Notes: generated by a model from the letters alone, not told the origin. 64,000 nt of DNA from Halofilum ochraceum (GCF_001614315.2 NZ_LVEG02000004.1:310001-374000), one strand, 5' to 3'. Counted from the stretch's first letter, positions 18,783 to 28,011 are shown. Made by a program: numbers and translations.

Positions 18783-21521
18783 ATGAGCCGAAGAGACCAG
18801 GAAAGCGGGGCGTCGGGTGGATCCACGGATTCGGTGACCTGGCACGCCCTCACAGCCGATACCGTCCTGGATCGGCTGCGGTCGACCCGGGCGGGGCTTT
18901 CCTCGGAGGAGGCTGCACGGCGGCGGGCCGAAGTGGGCCCCAATCGTCTGCCGGAGAGCCGTGGGCGCAGCCCGGTCAAACGGCTCCTGAGTCAGTTCAA
19001 TAATCTCCTGATTGTCGTGCTCCTCGTGGCGGCGACGCTGTCCGCGCTCATGGATCACTGGGTCGACGCGGTGGTGATTCTGGGGGTGGTCCTGGTCAAT
19101 GCGGTGATCGGATTCGTTCAGGAAGGGCGAGCCGAGGAAGCCTTGAACGCGATCCGGGGCATGCTCGCGCCAAAGGCGTCCGTGAAGCGCGATGGCAAGC
19201 GCGTGCAGATCCCGGCGGAGGATCTCGTGCCGGGCGATATCGTCCTGCTCGAGCCCGGCGATCGGGTGCCGGCGGATGTGCGGGTGCTGCAGGGCCGGGG
19301 GTTGCACACGCATGAGGCCGTACTGACGGGGGAATCGGTCGCCGTAGAGAAGTCCGCTGAAGTGGTCCCTGAGGATGCGGCTCTCGGCGACCGGGGTTCG
19401 ATCGCGCATTCGGGGACGCTGGTCGTATCGGGACAGGGCGAGGGCGTTGTCGTGACCACCGGGCCCGCGACCGAGATCGGTCGCATCAGCGGCATGCTCG
19501 CCGGTGTGCAGGAGCTCACGACACCGCTGCTGCAGCAGATGTCGGTGTTCGCCCGACGACTGACTGCGGTGATCGGTGTCGTCGTAGCGGCCGTATTCCT
19601 GTACGGATGGGGCCTGCAGGGACAGCCCGGCGCCGAGATGTTCATGATCGTGGTCGGCCTTGCCGTGGCGACGATCCCGGAAGGCCTCCCGACGATCCTG
19701 ACCGTAACGCTTGCAATCGGCGTGCAGCGCATGGCCGGGCGCAACGCGATCATACGCCGGCTCCCGGCGGTCGAGACGCTGGGCGCGCTCTCCATCATCT
19801 GTTCCGACAAGACGGGCACGCTGACGCGCAACGAGATGATGGTCGCTTCCGTGGCGACCGCGGATGACATCTTCTCGGTGACCGGGAACGGCTACGACCC
19901 GCACGGCGATTTCCGGCGCGATGAGCGGCCCGTCGATCCCGATACGGAGCCCGCGCTGATGGAACTGCTCCGTGCCGGTTGCCTTTGCAACGACGCGGCC
20001 CTGCAGCATCGCGAAGATATCTGGTCCGTGAACGGGGACCCGATGGAAGGCGCATTACTGGTTGCCGCGATGAAAGCGGGGCTCGATCCGGTGACCGAGG
20101 GTGAACGCCTGCATCGGGTAGACGTGATCCCGTTCGACTCGGAGCACCGTTTCATGGCGACGCTGCACCATGATCACGCGGGGGGCGCGCCCGTGTTCTT
20201 GAAGGGGGCTCCGGAGCGGGTGCTGGAGATGTGTACGTTTCAGCGGCGTGACGGCGAAACCGTGGCGCTGGACATCGCGCCCTGGCGGGCGCGCATCCAG
20301 GAACTCGCCGGGCGCGGCCAGCGGGTGCTGGCAGCGGCGACGTTCCATCCCGCCGATGAGCCGGATCGACTTCATTTCAGCGATGTCGAAGGCGAGCTGG
20401 AACTGCTGGGACTTTTCGGTCTGATCGATCCGCCGCGTGATGAGGCGATCGCCGCGGTGCAAGATTGCCGCGCCGCCGGGATCCGGGTAAAGATGATCAC
20501 CGGTGATCATGGGACGACCGCGGGCGCCATCGCGCGGCAGCTCGGGCTGGAAAACCCGGATGACGTCGTCACCGGGCCGGATCTCGATGCACTCGACGAT
20601 GCAGCGCTGCGTGAGAGGGCGCCCGCGGTGGACGTGTTCGCCCGCACCAGCCCGGCACACAAACTGCGTCTGGTGGAAGCGCTGCAGTATCGGGGCGATG
20701 TGGTCGCCATGACCGGAGACGGCGTCAACGATGCACCGGCGCTCAAGCGCGCGGACGTCGGCGTGGCAATGGGGCGCGGCGGTACGGAAGCGGCACGGGA
20801 GTCGGCCGAGATGGTGCTGGCCGATGACAATTTCGCGTCGATCGCCGCAGCGGTGCGCGAGGGGCGAACGGTCTACGACAATCTGAAAAAGGCGATTCTG
20901 TTCCTGTTGCCGGTGAATGGTGGCGAAGCGATCAGCATCCTGCTCGCGGTGCTCGCGGGGCTGACGTTGCCGATTACGCCTTTACAGATCCTGTGGGTGA
21001 ATATGGTGAGTTCGGTCGCATTGGCGATGGCGCTCGCCTTCGAGCCCACGGAACCGGATGCCATGCGGCGCCCACCGCGCCGTCGGGACGAGCCGATCCT
21101 TTCGCTGCTCGTGGTCTGGCGCGTGGCCTTCGTATCGGCATTGTTCGCACTCGGTATTTTCGGGATCTTTGCGTGGACCCGAAGCCAGGGTGCCGATCTT
21201 GAACAGGCACGAACCTATGCGGTCAACACGCTGGTGGTCATGGAGATCTTCTATCTGTTCAATGTGCGTTATCTGGCCGGTCGCTCGCTGACGCTGCGCG
21301 GCATCCTTGGTACCCGGGCGGTGCTGATCGCGCTCGCGGCGGTCGTCGTGCTGCAGCTTATGTTCACGTACGCACCGTTCATGTCGCATTTCTTCGATAC
21401 GCGACCGGTGGAGTTCGTGCATGGCGTCGAGATTCTGGCGATCGGGATCGTGCTGTTCGCGATCCTGGAGCTGGAGAAGGCCGTACGACGCCACTGGGCC
21501 CCTCGAGCCGGAGAGGCCTGA
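18783..21521 (+). CDS. P-type cation-transporting ATPase (P2-like)
   Basis: A 912-residue ATP-driven cation pump. It has an N-terminal cation-ATPase domain, the actuator TGES loop (182-185), phosphorylation site DKTGTLT (Asp342), and hinge motif GDGVNDAP (646-653). Helix M4 reads IPEGLP, as in SERCA and PMR1-type pumps, and M5 keeps a Glu (NGGEAI). In M6 the segment LWVNMVSS replaces SERCA LWVNLVTD, so the Ca2+-site Asp is Ser; specificity (Ca2+, Na+, K+ or other) is therefore open. GGGAGAGGGC precedes the ATG at 18783; a more upstream frame overlaps the BCCT gene and looks spurious. It follows the BCCT gene by 67 bases. Confidence 0.92.
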   Translation: MSRRDQESGASGGSTDSVTWHALTADTVLDRLRSTRAGLSSEEAARRRAEVGPNRLPESRGRSPVKRLLSQFNNLLIVVLLVAATLSALMDHWVDAVVILGVVLVNAVIGFVQEGRAEEALNAIRGMLAPKASVKRDGKRVQIPAEDLVPGDIVLLEPGDRVPADVRVLQGRGLHTHEAVLTGESVAVEKSAEVVPEDAALGDRGSIAHSGTLVVSGQGEGVVVTTGPATEIGRISGMLAGVQELTTPLLQQMSVFARRLTAVIGVVVAAVFLYGWGLQGQPGAEMFMIVVGLAVATIPEGLPTILTVTLAIGVQRMAGRNAIIRRLPAVETLGALSIICSDKTGTLTRNEMMVASVATADDIFSVTGNGYDPHGDFRRDERPVDPDTEPALMELLRAGCLCNDAALQHREDIWSVNGDPMEGALLVAAMKAGLDPVTEGERLHRVDVIPFDSEHRFMATLHHDHAGGAPVFLKGAPERVLEMCTFQRRDGETVALDIAPWRARIQELAGRGQRVLAAATFHPADEPDRLHFSDVEGELELLGLFGLIDPPRDEAIAAVQDCRAAGIRVKMITGDHGTTAGAIARQLGLENPDDVVTGPDLDALDDAALRERAPAVDVFARTSPAHKLRLVEALQYRGDVVAMTGDGVNDAPALKRADVGVAMGRGGTEAARESAEMVLADDNFASIAAAVREGRTVYDNLKKAILFLLPVNGGEAISILLAVLAGLTLPITPLQILWVNMVSSVALAMALAFEPTEPDAMRRPPRRRDEPILSLLVVWRVAFVSALFALGIFGIFAWTRSQGADLEQARTYAVNTLVVMEIFYLFNVRYLAGRSLTLRGILGTRAVLIALAAVVVLQLMFTYAPFMSHFFDTRPVEFVHGVEILAIGIVLFAILELEKAVRRHWAPRAGEA

Positions 21522-21554
21522 TCAGAATCGATTGCCGTTGAGCCTGGAGACCGC

Positions 21555-22784
21555 ATGAGTACGCTCGATATCGACTTCGTCCGCAACCAGTTCCCCGCGT
21601 TCAGTGAGCCCTCACTGCAGGGGCAGGCGTTTTTCGAGAACGCCGGCGGTTCCTACGCGTGCGGTCAGGTCATCGACCGCCTTGACCGGTACTATCGGGC
21701 GCGCAAGGTCCAGCCATACGCCCCTTATGCGGCCTCCGCGGCGGCCGGCGCCGAGATGGACGAGGCGCGTGAGCGCCTGGCCGCATTGCTGAACGTGCAT
21801 GCGGACGAGCTGCACTTCGGCCCGTCAACCAGTCAGAACACCTACGTGCTTGCCTGTGCGTTCGGCGAACGGCTGCAGGCGGGCGACGTGGTGGTCGTAA
21901 CCGACCAGGATCACGAGGCCAATTCCGGCGTGTGGCGCCGACTCGCCAGCCGGGGCGTCGAAATCCGTGAATGGCGGGTCGACCCGAACAGTGGGCGGCT
22001 CGATCCCGCGGGACTGCAAGCGTTGCTGGATGACGATGTCGCGCTGGTCTGCTTCCCGCACTGTTCGAATATCGTCGGTCAGGAAAATCCGGTCGCCGAG
22101 TTGTGTCGCATGGCGCACGCGGTCGGTGCGCTGACCTGTGTCGATGCGGTGTCGTTCGTACCGCACGGTTTTCCCGACGTGCGCGCGCTCGGTACCGATA
22201 TTTATCTCTTCTCGAGTTACAAGACGTACGGGCCGCATCAGGGCATCATGGTGATGACCCCGGAAACGAACCAATGGCTACCGAATCAGGGCCATTGGTT
22301 CAACGGCGACAGTCCGACCAAACGCTTCTCTCCGGCCGGCCCCGATCATGCGCAGATCGCCGCGAGCGCAGGGATCGCGGATTACGTTGACGCGCTGTAT
22401 GCGCATCACCATGGGCAAGAGGCCACACCGGCCGGACGGGCGGCCGCGGTGCGCGGGTTGCAGGTCGAACACGAACGGCGGTTACTGGAACCTCTGCTGG
22501 ACTACCTGCGCGAACGGGATGATCTGCGTTTGATCGGCCCGGATCGGCCGGCGGAGCGGGTGCCGACGGTCGCATTGCATCTGGACCGCCCCGGCGTGGA
22601 GGTGGCCGCGGATCTCGCCCGCCACGGCATCATGGCTGGCGGTGGCGATTTCTATGCCGTGCGTCTGCTCCAGGCGCTCGGTATCGATCCGGATCATGGC
22701 GTGCTGCGGCTGAGTTTCGTCCACTATACCCATCCGGACGAGATCGATCGGGTGATCGCGGCGCTGGATGCCGTGCTGCGGTAG
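21555..22784 (+). CDS. Class V aminotransferase / cysteine-desulfurase-like PLP enzyme
   Basis: A 409-residue fold-type I PLP enzyme. The Schiff-base Lys is about residue 223 in FSSYKTYGPHQG. An Asp that would contact the pyridine ring lies in CVDAVSFVPHGF, and DQDHEANSGVW contains the His that stacks on PLP. An active-site Cys loop of true NifS/IscS desulfurases is not evident, so an aminotransferase or lyase role fits better. It begins 34 bases after the ATPase stop and is followed 21 bases later by another PLP enzyme, suggesting an operon for amino-acid metabolism. The substrate cannot be read from the sequence. Confidence 0.85.
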   Translation: MSTLDIDFVRNQFPAFSEPSLQGQAFFENAGGSYACGQVIDRLDRYYRARKVQPYAPYAASAAAGAEMDEARERLAALLNVHADELHFGPSTSQNTYVLACAFGERLQAGDVVVVTDQDHEANSGVWRRLASRGVEIREWRVDPNSGRLDPAGLQALLDDDVALVCFPHCSNIVGQENPVAELCRMAHAVGALTCVDAVSFVPHGFPDVRALGTDIYLFSSYKTYGPHQGIMVMTPETNQWLPNQGHWFNGDSPTKRFSPAGPDHAQIAASAGIADYVDALYAHHHGQEATPAGRAAAVRGLQVEHERRLLEPLLDYLRERDDLRLIGPDRPAERVPTVALHLDRPGVEVAADLARHGIMAGGGDFYAVRLLQALGIDPDHGVLRLSFVHYTHPDEIDRVIAALDAVLR

Positions 22785-22805
22785 CGGGAGCGGAGCGATG
22801 CAGGC

Positions 22806-23774
22806 ATGAACGAGTATCCGGCGATCGCGGACATCAGGCGCGCGGACGACGCGATCAGGCACGCGGTGGTCGAGACCCCCGTGTTCCGCTGGGACACGTC
22901 GGAGATCAACGACGCCCTCGATGCCGGGACCGAGGTGCATCTGAAGCTGGAACTGTTTCAGCGCACCGGCACGTTCAAGGCGCGCGGGGCGATCGTCAAC
23001 GCGCTGCGCCTGGATGCGGACCAGCGACGCCGCGGCATCACCGCGGTGTCCGCCGGCAACCACGCGATCGCGGCGGCCTACGCGGCCTCGGTGGTTGGCG
23101 CATCCGCGAAGGTGGTGATGCTCTCGGGCGCCAGCCGGATCCGCCGCGCCAAATGCGAGGCGTATGGGGCCGAGGTGGTGCTGGCGGATGATGTCCACAC
23201 CGCCTTCGAAATGGTCAAGTCGATCGAGCGCGATGAGGGCCGGACCCTGCTGCACCCGTTCGAGGGCGAGGGCGTGGCATTGGGGACCGGGACGCTCGGC
23301 CGCGAGTTCCATCGCCAGGCGGGCCCGGATGCGGTGATCGTGCCGATCGGTGGCGGCGGCCTCTGTGCGGGGGTGTCGGCGGCATTGAAGCAGCTCGATC
23401 CCGATGTCCGGGTCTACGGGGTCGAGCCCGAAGGGGCCGATACCATGAGCCGCAGTTTCGCGCGCGGTGAACCGGTCGGCATCGACGCGGTGACCACGAT
23501 CGCCGATTCACTCGGGGCGCCGTACGCAATGCCCTACAGCTTCGGTGTCTGCCGCCGATTCGTGGACGACATCGTGACCGTGAGCGATAACGAACTGCGT
23601 GACGCGATGGTGCGGTTGTTTACCGGCATGAAGCTCGCCGTCGAACCCGCCGGCGCGGCCGCCACGGCGGCGCTGATCGGCCCGCTCCGGGAACGCCTTG
23701 CCGGTCAGCGGGTCGGGCTTATCGTCTGTGGCAGCAATATCGGGACGGCGGATTACGCGGCGATCGTCGGGTAA
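22806..23774 (+). CDS. Threonine/serine dehydratase-like PLP enzyme
   Basis: A 322-residue fold-type II PLP enzyme of the threonine dehydratase/serine racemase group. PLP Lys is about residue 58 in RTGTFKARGAIVNAL; SAGNHAIAAA binds the substrate carboxylate; the tetraglycine-type loop PIGGGGLCAG binds phosphate. Length matches the short catabolic or racemase forms lacking an ACT domain. It would convert threonine or serine (or a beta-hydroxy amino acid) to a 2-oxoacid and ammonia. It directly follows the class V aminotransferase-like gene. Confidence 0.88.
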   Translation: MNEYPAIADIRRADDAIRHAVVETPVFRWDTSEINDALDAGTEVHLKLELFQRTGTFKARGAIVNALRLDADQRRRGITAVSAGNHAIAAAYAASVVGASAKVVMLSGASRIRRAKCEAYGAEVVLADDVHTAFEMVKSIERDEGRTLLHPFEGEGVALGTGTLGREFHRQAGPDAVIVPIGGGGLCAGVSAALKQLDPDVRVYGVEPEGADTMSRSFARGEPVGIDAVTTIADSLGAPYAMPYSFGVCRRFVDDIVTVSDNELRDAMVRLFTGMKLAVEPAGAAATAALIGPLRERLAGQRVGLIVCGSNIGTADYAAIVG

Positions 23775-23801
23775 CCCGCCGTTTCAGCTGTCGCGCTACC
23801 C

Positions 23802-24347
23802 TCAGGCCCTGCCCAGGCGCTCGAGCGTGTCGGCCTGCAGGATCTCGATCCAGTAGCCGTCCGGATCCTTCACGAACGCCAGCCCCTTCATGTTGCCGTC
23901 GTCGGGGCGCTTCACGAATTCCGTGCCGAGTCTTTCCAGCCGTTCTGCAGTCGAATACACGTCGGGTACGGTGATGCCGATGTGACCGTAGCCCTTCGGT
24001 TCCTCGTTGCCGCTGTGGAACTGGAGGTCAGGTTTCTCTTCGTCGCCCCAGTTATGGGTCAGTTCCAGTAGTGCCTCACGCCCGAAATTGAACGTCGTGC
24101 GTTTGGCGTCGTCGCCGGGAACGCTGGCGGCCTCCGCCTCGCCGAGATAGCCAAGGAAATACAGACTGAACTGCATGTCCTCGAAATCGAGACGCCGGAT
24201 CAGGCGCATCCCGAGACCACGGGTGTAGAAATCCAGGCTGCGCTCGGGGTCCTTGATCCGGACCATGGTGTGATTGAGCCGGTACTGATCGGTTTCCGTG
24301 TCCGGCCGCTCGCAGAGGCCGGGGGCATGATCGAAATGGCGGGGCAT
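23802..24347 (-). CDS. gloA: Lactoylglutathione lyase (glyoxalase I)
   Basis: A 181-residue glyoxalase I that isomerises the methylglyoxal-glutathione hemithioacetal to S-lactoylglutathione. The metal set His/Glu/His/Glu is visible in LNHTMVRIKDPERSLDFY, LLELTHNWG, GHIGITVPDVY and GYWIEILQ. The length and inserted loop (NWGDEEKPDLQFHSGNEEPK) match the longer, Zn2+-type forms found in eukaryotes and pseudomonads. The start at 24347 is supported by GGAGG 9 bases ahead. It is convergent with the threonine-dehydratase-like gene and lies 52 bases downstream of the PagL-like gene in the same direction. Confidence 0.95.
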   Translation of the reverse strand: MPRHFDHAPGLCERPDTETDQYRLNHTMVRIKDPERSLDFYTRGLGMRLIRRLDFEDMQFSLYFLGYLGEAEAASVPGDDAKRTTFNFGREALLELTHNWGDEEKPDLQFHSGNEEPKGYGHIGITVPDVYSTAERLERLGTEFVKRPDDGNMKGLAFVKDPDGYWIEILQADTLERLGRA

Positions 24348-24399
24348 GTTTTCTATCCTCCGAGTCGCTGTAATCTGCGGGCAGAATGACCGGCGATTC

Positions 24400-24957
24400 T
24401 CAGAACCGGCTGCCGATTTCCACGGCAATCAGATCAACCCCGGGGTTGGCGTCATAGATCCCGGCATTCGATGTGTGCTGCACGCGGGCGCCGACAACCC
24501 AGTCCACTTTGGGGTACCAGCGCAGACCGATGTGACTGGTGAACTCGAACGGGCCTCCCAGATTGCGGTTATCGCTTTCGTAATCCGAGAACAGCGTCGG
24601 CTGGATACCGAGTGCGAGACGCCAGCCGTCCGCGCGCAGCGGATACTCGAGCGTGGGACCGACCGCGAATACGATCGCATGGTCGCCGCCGCCCTGCCAG
24701 TAGCTCAACGCGGTTTCCCAGCGCGCGGTGCCACCTTCCGGGAGCCAGGGATCCAGCACGTGCTCCTGGATGAACCGGGCTTCCCAGCGGGCATAGAATT
24801 CCGCGGTGTTCACGCCGTCGCCCGCGGCGGTGCGGATCCCGATCTCACGCTCGTTGGCACCACCTGCGCCGTCTGCATGAGCGGGTCGGGGGGTGAGCGA
24901 CGAAAACACGAGCAGCATGAGCAGCGTCGCCAGCGTGAACTTGATTGCCGTGTGCAT
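24400..24957 (-). CDS. PagL-like lipid A 3-O-deacylase (outer membrane)
   Basis: A 185-residue outer-membrane beta-barrel. A signal peptide (FTLATLLMLLVFSSLTPRP then AHA) precedes alternating aromatic strands and a C-terminal Phe. The C-terminal motif HTSNAGIYDANPGVD matches the His-x-Ser-Asn active site of PagL, which removes the 3-hydroxyacyl chain at position 3 of lipid A. The acidic residue 14 positions after the His is Asp, where Pseudomonas PagL has Glu. The start at 24957 has only a weak ribosome site. Confidence 0.78.
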   Translation of the reverse strand: MHTAIKFTLATLLMLLVFSSLTPRPAHADGAGGANEREIGIRTAAGDGVNTAEFYARWEARFIQEHVLDPWLPEGGTARWETALSYWQGGGDHAIVFAVGPTLEYPLRADGWRLALGIQPTLFSDYESDNRNLGGPFEFTSHIGLRWYPKVDWVVGARVQHTSNAGIYDANPGVDLIAVEIGSRF

Positions 24958-25317
24958 AGCGGTTGCTTCAGGGTGCTGGTAGCGGTCGCCGTGATTCCTA
25001 CGGCGGTGCACGCAGATGATCGTGGTGATTGCCTTTGCCGTGTACCGCTGGACGTCTGACGGGCAAGCTGGCCGGTCTCTGGCAGAGGGGGATTGTAATA
25101 ATTTTCTCCCTCGCCAGGTAAGTGGCCCGCGATCGGTTGCCCCCTCTGACCGCCAATCGGCCGAGCGCAAACCGCACCAGTCGTTTTAGCGGTGCCCTTG
25201 CCTATCCCGATTCGGGTGAGCCGGTTCGGTCATGTCGCCGGAGCGTGGGGCGTGAGCGGATCGATGAATCCTGTCGCCGGCCACGGGGCAGATCGGTACC
25301 GGTACCGCCGCGACGGA
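24958..25317. other. Intergenic region upstream of the PagL-like gene
   Basis: This 360-base stretch separates two minus-strand genes. A possible minus-strand -10 element TACAAT (25092-25097) lies in an AT-rich patch flanked by GAGGG and CCCTC, about 135 bases before the PagL-like start; its -35 partner is weak. No ORF or RNA gene was recognised. Confidence 0.35.
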
Positions 25318-25746
25318 TCAGTAGGGCGAGACCTTGCGCACCGTGAAGGTAACGGGGAGGGGATCGAAGCCCTGGAACTCCAACTGGATATCGGCCGTGT
25401 CGCCCGGTTCCAGGCGACCGCTCTGCACGAAGAGCATCATCCGGGGGCCGTCGGGACCGAACGTGAGCGTACGGTCCGGCTCGATCAGCCGGGGCAGGGA
25501 CAGCGGATCCCACATGGTAAACGCGCTCTGGCTCGGCCGCTGGAACTCGATGCGTGCGAAATCGTCACTGCGCGCGCCCGTGAGCCGCAACGAGCGTTCG
25601 CCCGTGTTCGTGAGACGCACGAACGCCGCGTGCGGCATGACAAGACCCGGCACCCAGGCGATGGTTGCGTCTTCGACCTGCACCGGTGGTGTCCTCGCCA
25701 CGGCGGGCTGAACGGCCAGCAGTGCGACCAGCAACAGTATACGCAT
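25318..25746 (-). CDS. PCuAC-family periplasmic protein with degenerate copper motif
   Basis: A 142-residue exported protein with the PCuAC (DUF461) fold, a family that delivers Cu(I) to cytochrome oxidase. A signal peptide (MRILLLVALLAVQPAVA) is followed by AFVRLTNTGERSLRLTGARS, typical of the family. The usual H-x10-M-x21-H-x-M ligand set is largely lost: by eye the positions read Gln (EFQRP), Asp (TMWDP), Arg and Met (GPRMM). Only the last Met is kept, so copper binding is doubtful. GGAG lies 7 bases before the ATG. It diverges from asnB; no oxidase genes are near. Confidence 0.75.
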   Translation of the reverse strand: MRILLLVALLAVQPAVARTPPVQVEDATIAWVPGLVMPHAAFVRLTNTGERSLRLTGARSDDFARIEFQRPSQSAFTMWDPLSLPRLIEPDRTLTFGPDGPRMMLFVQSGRLEPGDTADIQLEFQGFDPLPVTFTVRKVSPY

Positions 25747-25962
25747 GGGTTCTCCGGGCTCTTGCGCAACGGCCTCGCTTTCCAATGCCGATGATCGCGC
25801 CCGTGGACGGTGCCGCAAAACCCGCAGATGGTTCTGTATCCTGAAAGCGACGCGAAAACGTCGCACATGCGATAAGAGTCGTCGAGTCGAGTCGGTCTCG
25901 TGCCCATGCACTCCCGCATGATGTCCGTGAACTCATTCAGGCAATGGAGCCCCAATCTCACA

Positions 25963-27456
25963 ATGTGTGGAATCGTTGCCCTCCAGGGCGAGACCGATCC
26001 AGCAACTGTCCATAGTATGCTCGATACCATCCAGCACCGCGGCCCGGACGATCGAGCCGTCCATGACCACCGCGCCGGCGCCACGCTCGGTCATACCCGA
26101 CTCTCCGTGATCGATCCGGGCGGCGGCCGCCAACCGCTCACCGCCGACGGCACCGCGCTCGTGTGCAACGGGATGATCTACAACGATCGGCTGTTGCGTG
26201 CGCGCATCGGGCCGGACCGTTTCAGCACCGAGACCGACAGCGAGAGCATCCTGCAGGGGTATCTGGCCTGGGGCACGGCGGTCGTGGACCACATCGACGG
26301 CATGTTCGCCTTCGTCCTGGTTGATCGCGACGGGCGCTGCGTCGCCGCCCGCGATCCGCTCGGCAAGAAGCCCCTGTTCTGGGGGCGTATCGGCACGGCG
26401 ATCGTGTTCGCCTCGGAGATCAAGGCGCTCGATGGCCTCGCCGACGATATCGAAATATTCCCGGCCGGTTGCGTCTGGGACAGCCGCGACGGAATGCGCC
26501 AGTATTACGCAGTGCCACAGCCAAGCGATGGCGGCTACGGTGAGTGCGACGCGCTGGCGAGCGTACGTGTCGGGCTGGAACGCGCCATTGCCCGGCGTCT
26601 GCGTTCCGACGTCCCCTTGGGTGCGTTTCTCTCGGGTGGACTCGACTCGTCGGTGATTGCCGCGATCGCGCAGCGCCACCTGGGCAATCTGCACACGTAT
26701 GCGGTCGGCCTGCTCGGTTCAAGCGACCTGGCGGCGGCGCGTCGGGTCGCTGAGCACCTCGGCACGATCCACCATGAATATGTCATCGGTCCCGAGGAGA
26801 TCACCGCCGCCTTGCCAGGGGTGATCCGCCATCTCGAGAGTTACGATCGCGACCTCGTTCGCAGTGCCGTGCCGACCTGGTTCGTGGCCCGTGAAGCGGC
26901 TCGGCACATGAAGGTGGTGTTGACCGGAGAGGGGGCCGACGAGCTGTTCGCCGGCTATGCCTATCATGCCGATTACACGGACGATGAAGCGCTGCAGGAG
27001 GAACTGCATCGCTCGCTGACGGCGATGCATTCCATCAACCTGCAGCGCGTCGATCGCATGACCATGGGGCATTCACTGGAAGCGCGTGTCCCGTTTCTCG
27101 ATCGGGAGATGATCGATCTCGCGATGAGTCTGCCGGCCGCACTCAAGCAGCGGCCGGAGCAGGGGTGCGACGGCGAGAAGTGGATCCTGCGCAAGGCATG
27201 CGAAGACCTCCTGCCGCCGGAGATCGTCTGGCGTGGAAAGCTCCAGTTCGACGAAGGCAGCGGCTTCTCCGAGTACCTCGCCGATCATGCCGATCGGGCG
27301 TTCGAGGCCGGTGAGATTGAATCGGTGGGGCCGGATGAGTCTGTGGAAGAGGCCCTGTACCGGCAGTTGCTGCGCGACTCGGATATCCATACCGATGCCG
27401 TCATGGGTTTGACGGACCATTGGCGCAGTGGGCGCACCATTGATCACGCTGCCTGA
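25963..27456 (+). CDS. asnB: Asparagine synthetase (glutamine-hydrolysing)
   Basis: A 497-residue two-domain enzyme forming Asn from Asp, ATP and glutamine. The start must be 25963 because processing of MCGIVALQGE exposes Cys as the N-terminal nucleophile. The glutaminase domain has QHRGPDD, HTRLSVID and CNGMIYN. The synthetase domain carries the pyrophosphate loop LSGGLDSSV and the later TGEGADELFAGY and SLEARVPFLD. At about 497 residues it is shorter than the 550-residue E. coli AsnB but within the family range. The gene stands alone and converges with the small unknown gene at 27511. Confidence 0.92.
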   Translation: MCGIVALQGETDPATVHSMLDTIQHRGPDDRAVHDHRAGATLGHTRLSVIDPGGGRQPLTADGTALVCNGMIYNDRLLRARIGPDRFSTETDSESILQGYLAWGTAVVDHIDGMFAFVLVDRDGRCVAARDPLGKKPLFWGRIGTAIVFASEIKALDGLADDIEIFPAGCVWDSRDGMRQYYAVPQPSDGGYGECDALASVRVGLERAIARRLRSDVPLGAFLSGGLDSSVIAAIAQRHLGNLHTYAVGLLGSSDLAAARRVAEHLGTIHHEYVIGPEEITAALPGVIRHLESYDRDLVRSAVPTWFVAREAARHMKVVLTGEGADELFAGYAYHADYTDDEALQEELHRSLTAMHSINLQRVDRMTMGHSLEARVPFLDREMIDLAMSLPAALKQRPEQGCDGEKWILRKACEDLLPPEIVWRGKLQFDEGSGFSEYLADHADRAFEAGEIESVGPDESVEEALYRQLLRDSDIHTDAVMGLTDHWRSGRTIDHAA

Positions 27457-27510
27457 ACCCCATGGGGCCCGATTGTTGCGGCAGTCGGGCGTCCCGGCCG
27501 CGCATGGGCC

Positions 27511-27795
27511 TCACGCGCTCGCCTGTTTCCCGCCCTTGGGAGGCGTCCGGCGTCGATCGTATTCGTCGCTGATGTGCAGATAGCGACCATCGACGAGTTG
27601 CTGCAGTGTCTCCAGCAACCCGGAATCCGCCGGCGTGCATGCGAGTTCGCGTGCGAGATCGCTGACCGTATGCTGACCATCCGCCATGATCAGCAACCGT
27701 CGAGCCAGTGGAGTCAGATCGTGCTCACGGGTCTGGATTTCTTCACGGCCGCGAGGGCTTTTCCGCAGAATCGTGTCCTTGTCGATCACGGACAT
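27511..27795 (-). CDS. Small conserved protein of unknown function (paralogue of the one at 14621)
   Basis: About 94 residues, clearly related to the protein at 14621-14902 (PRGREEI, then ARRLLIMADGQHTVSDLA and LVDGRYLHI). The ATG at 27795 is chosen by alignment with the paralogue, whose start is fixed by a strong AGGAGG. This start lacks a good ribosome site, and an in-frame ATG at 27942 would add 49 basic, Gly/Ser-rich residues. The C-terminus is a basic tail (RRRTPPKGGKQ). It diverges from the class IV aminotransferase gene and converges with asnB. Function unknown. Confidence 0.72.
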   Translation of the reverse strand: MSVIDKDTILRKSPRGREEIQTREHDLTPLARRLLIMADGQHTVSDLARELACTPADSGLLETLQQLVDGRYLHISDEYDRRRTPPKGGKQASA

Positions 27796-28011
27796 CGTCG
27801 ATTGGGCCGCGTTCCCATCACTTGATCCGCCGGAATCCCCGGGTTGATTTCCGTTTTTGCGTCTACGGGAAAACAGACCGATCCCCCAAAAGGGCTTTCC
27901 GAACGTGTAGATTATGCGTGCGGAAAACGCAAGGGATCGCATGGCTCACGAGTTGCGGCTCCATTCCAGTCTGAGAAACCACGCGGAAATATTTCTACAG
28001 GGTAAGCGCTT

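Noticed and set aside
25092-25097. A TACAAT -10 box as a firm promoter for the PagL-like gene
   Set aside because: Without a good -35 and with a leader of about 130 bases the support is too weak to list as its own feature; it is mentioned only in the spacer entry.
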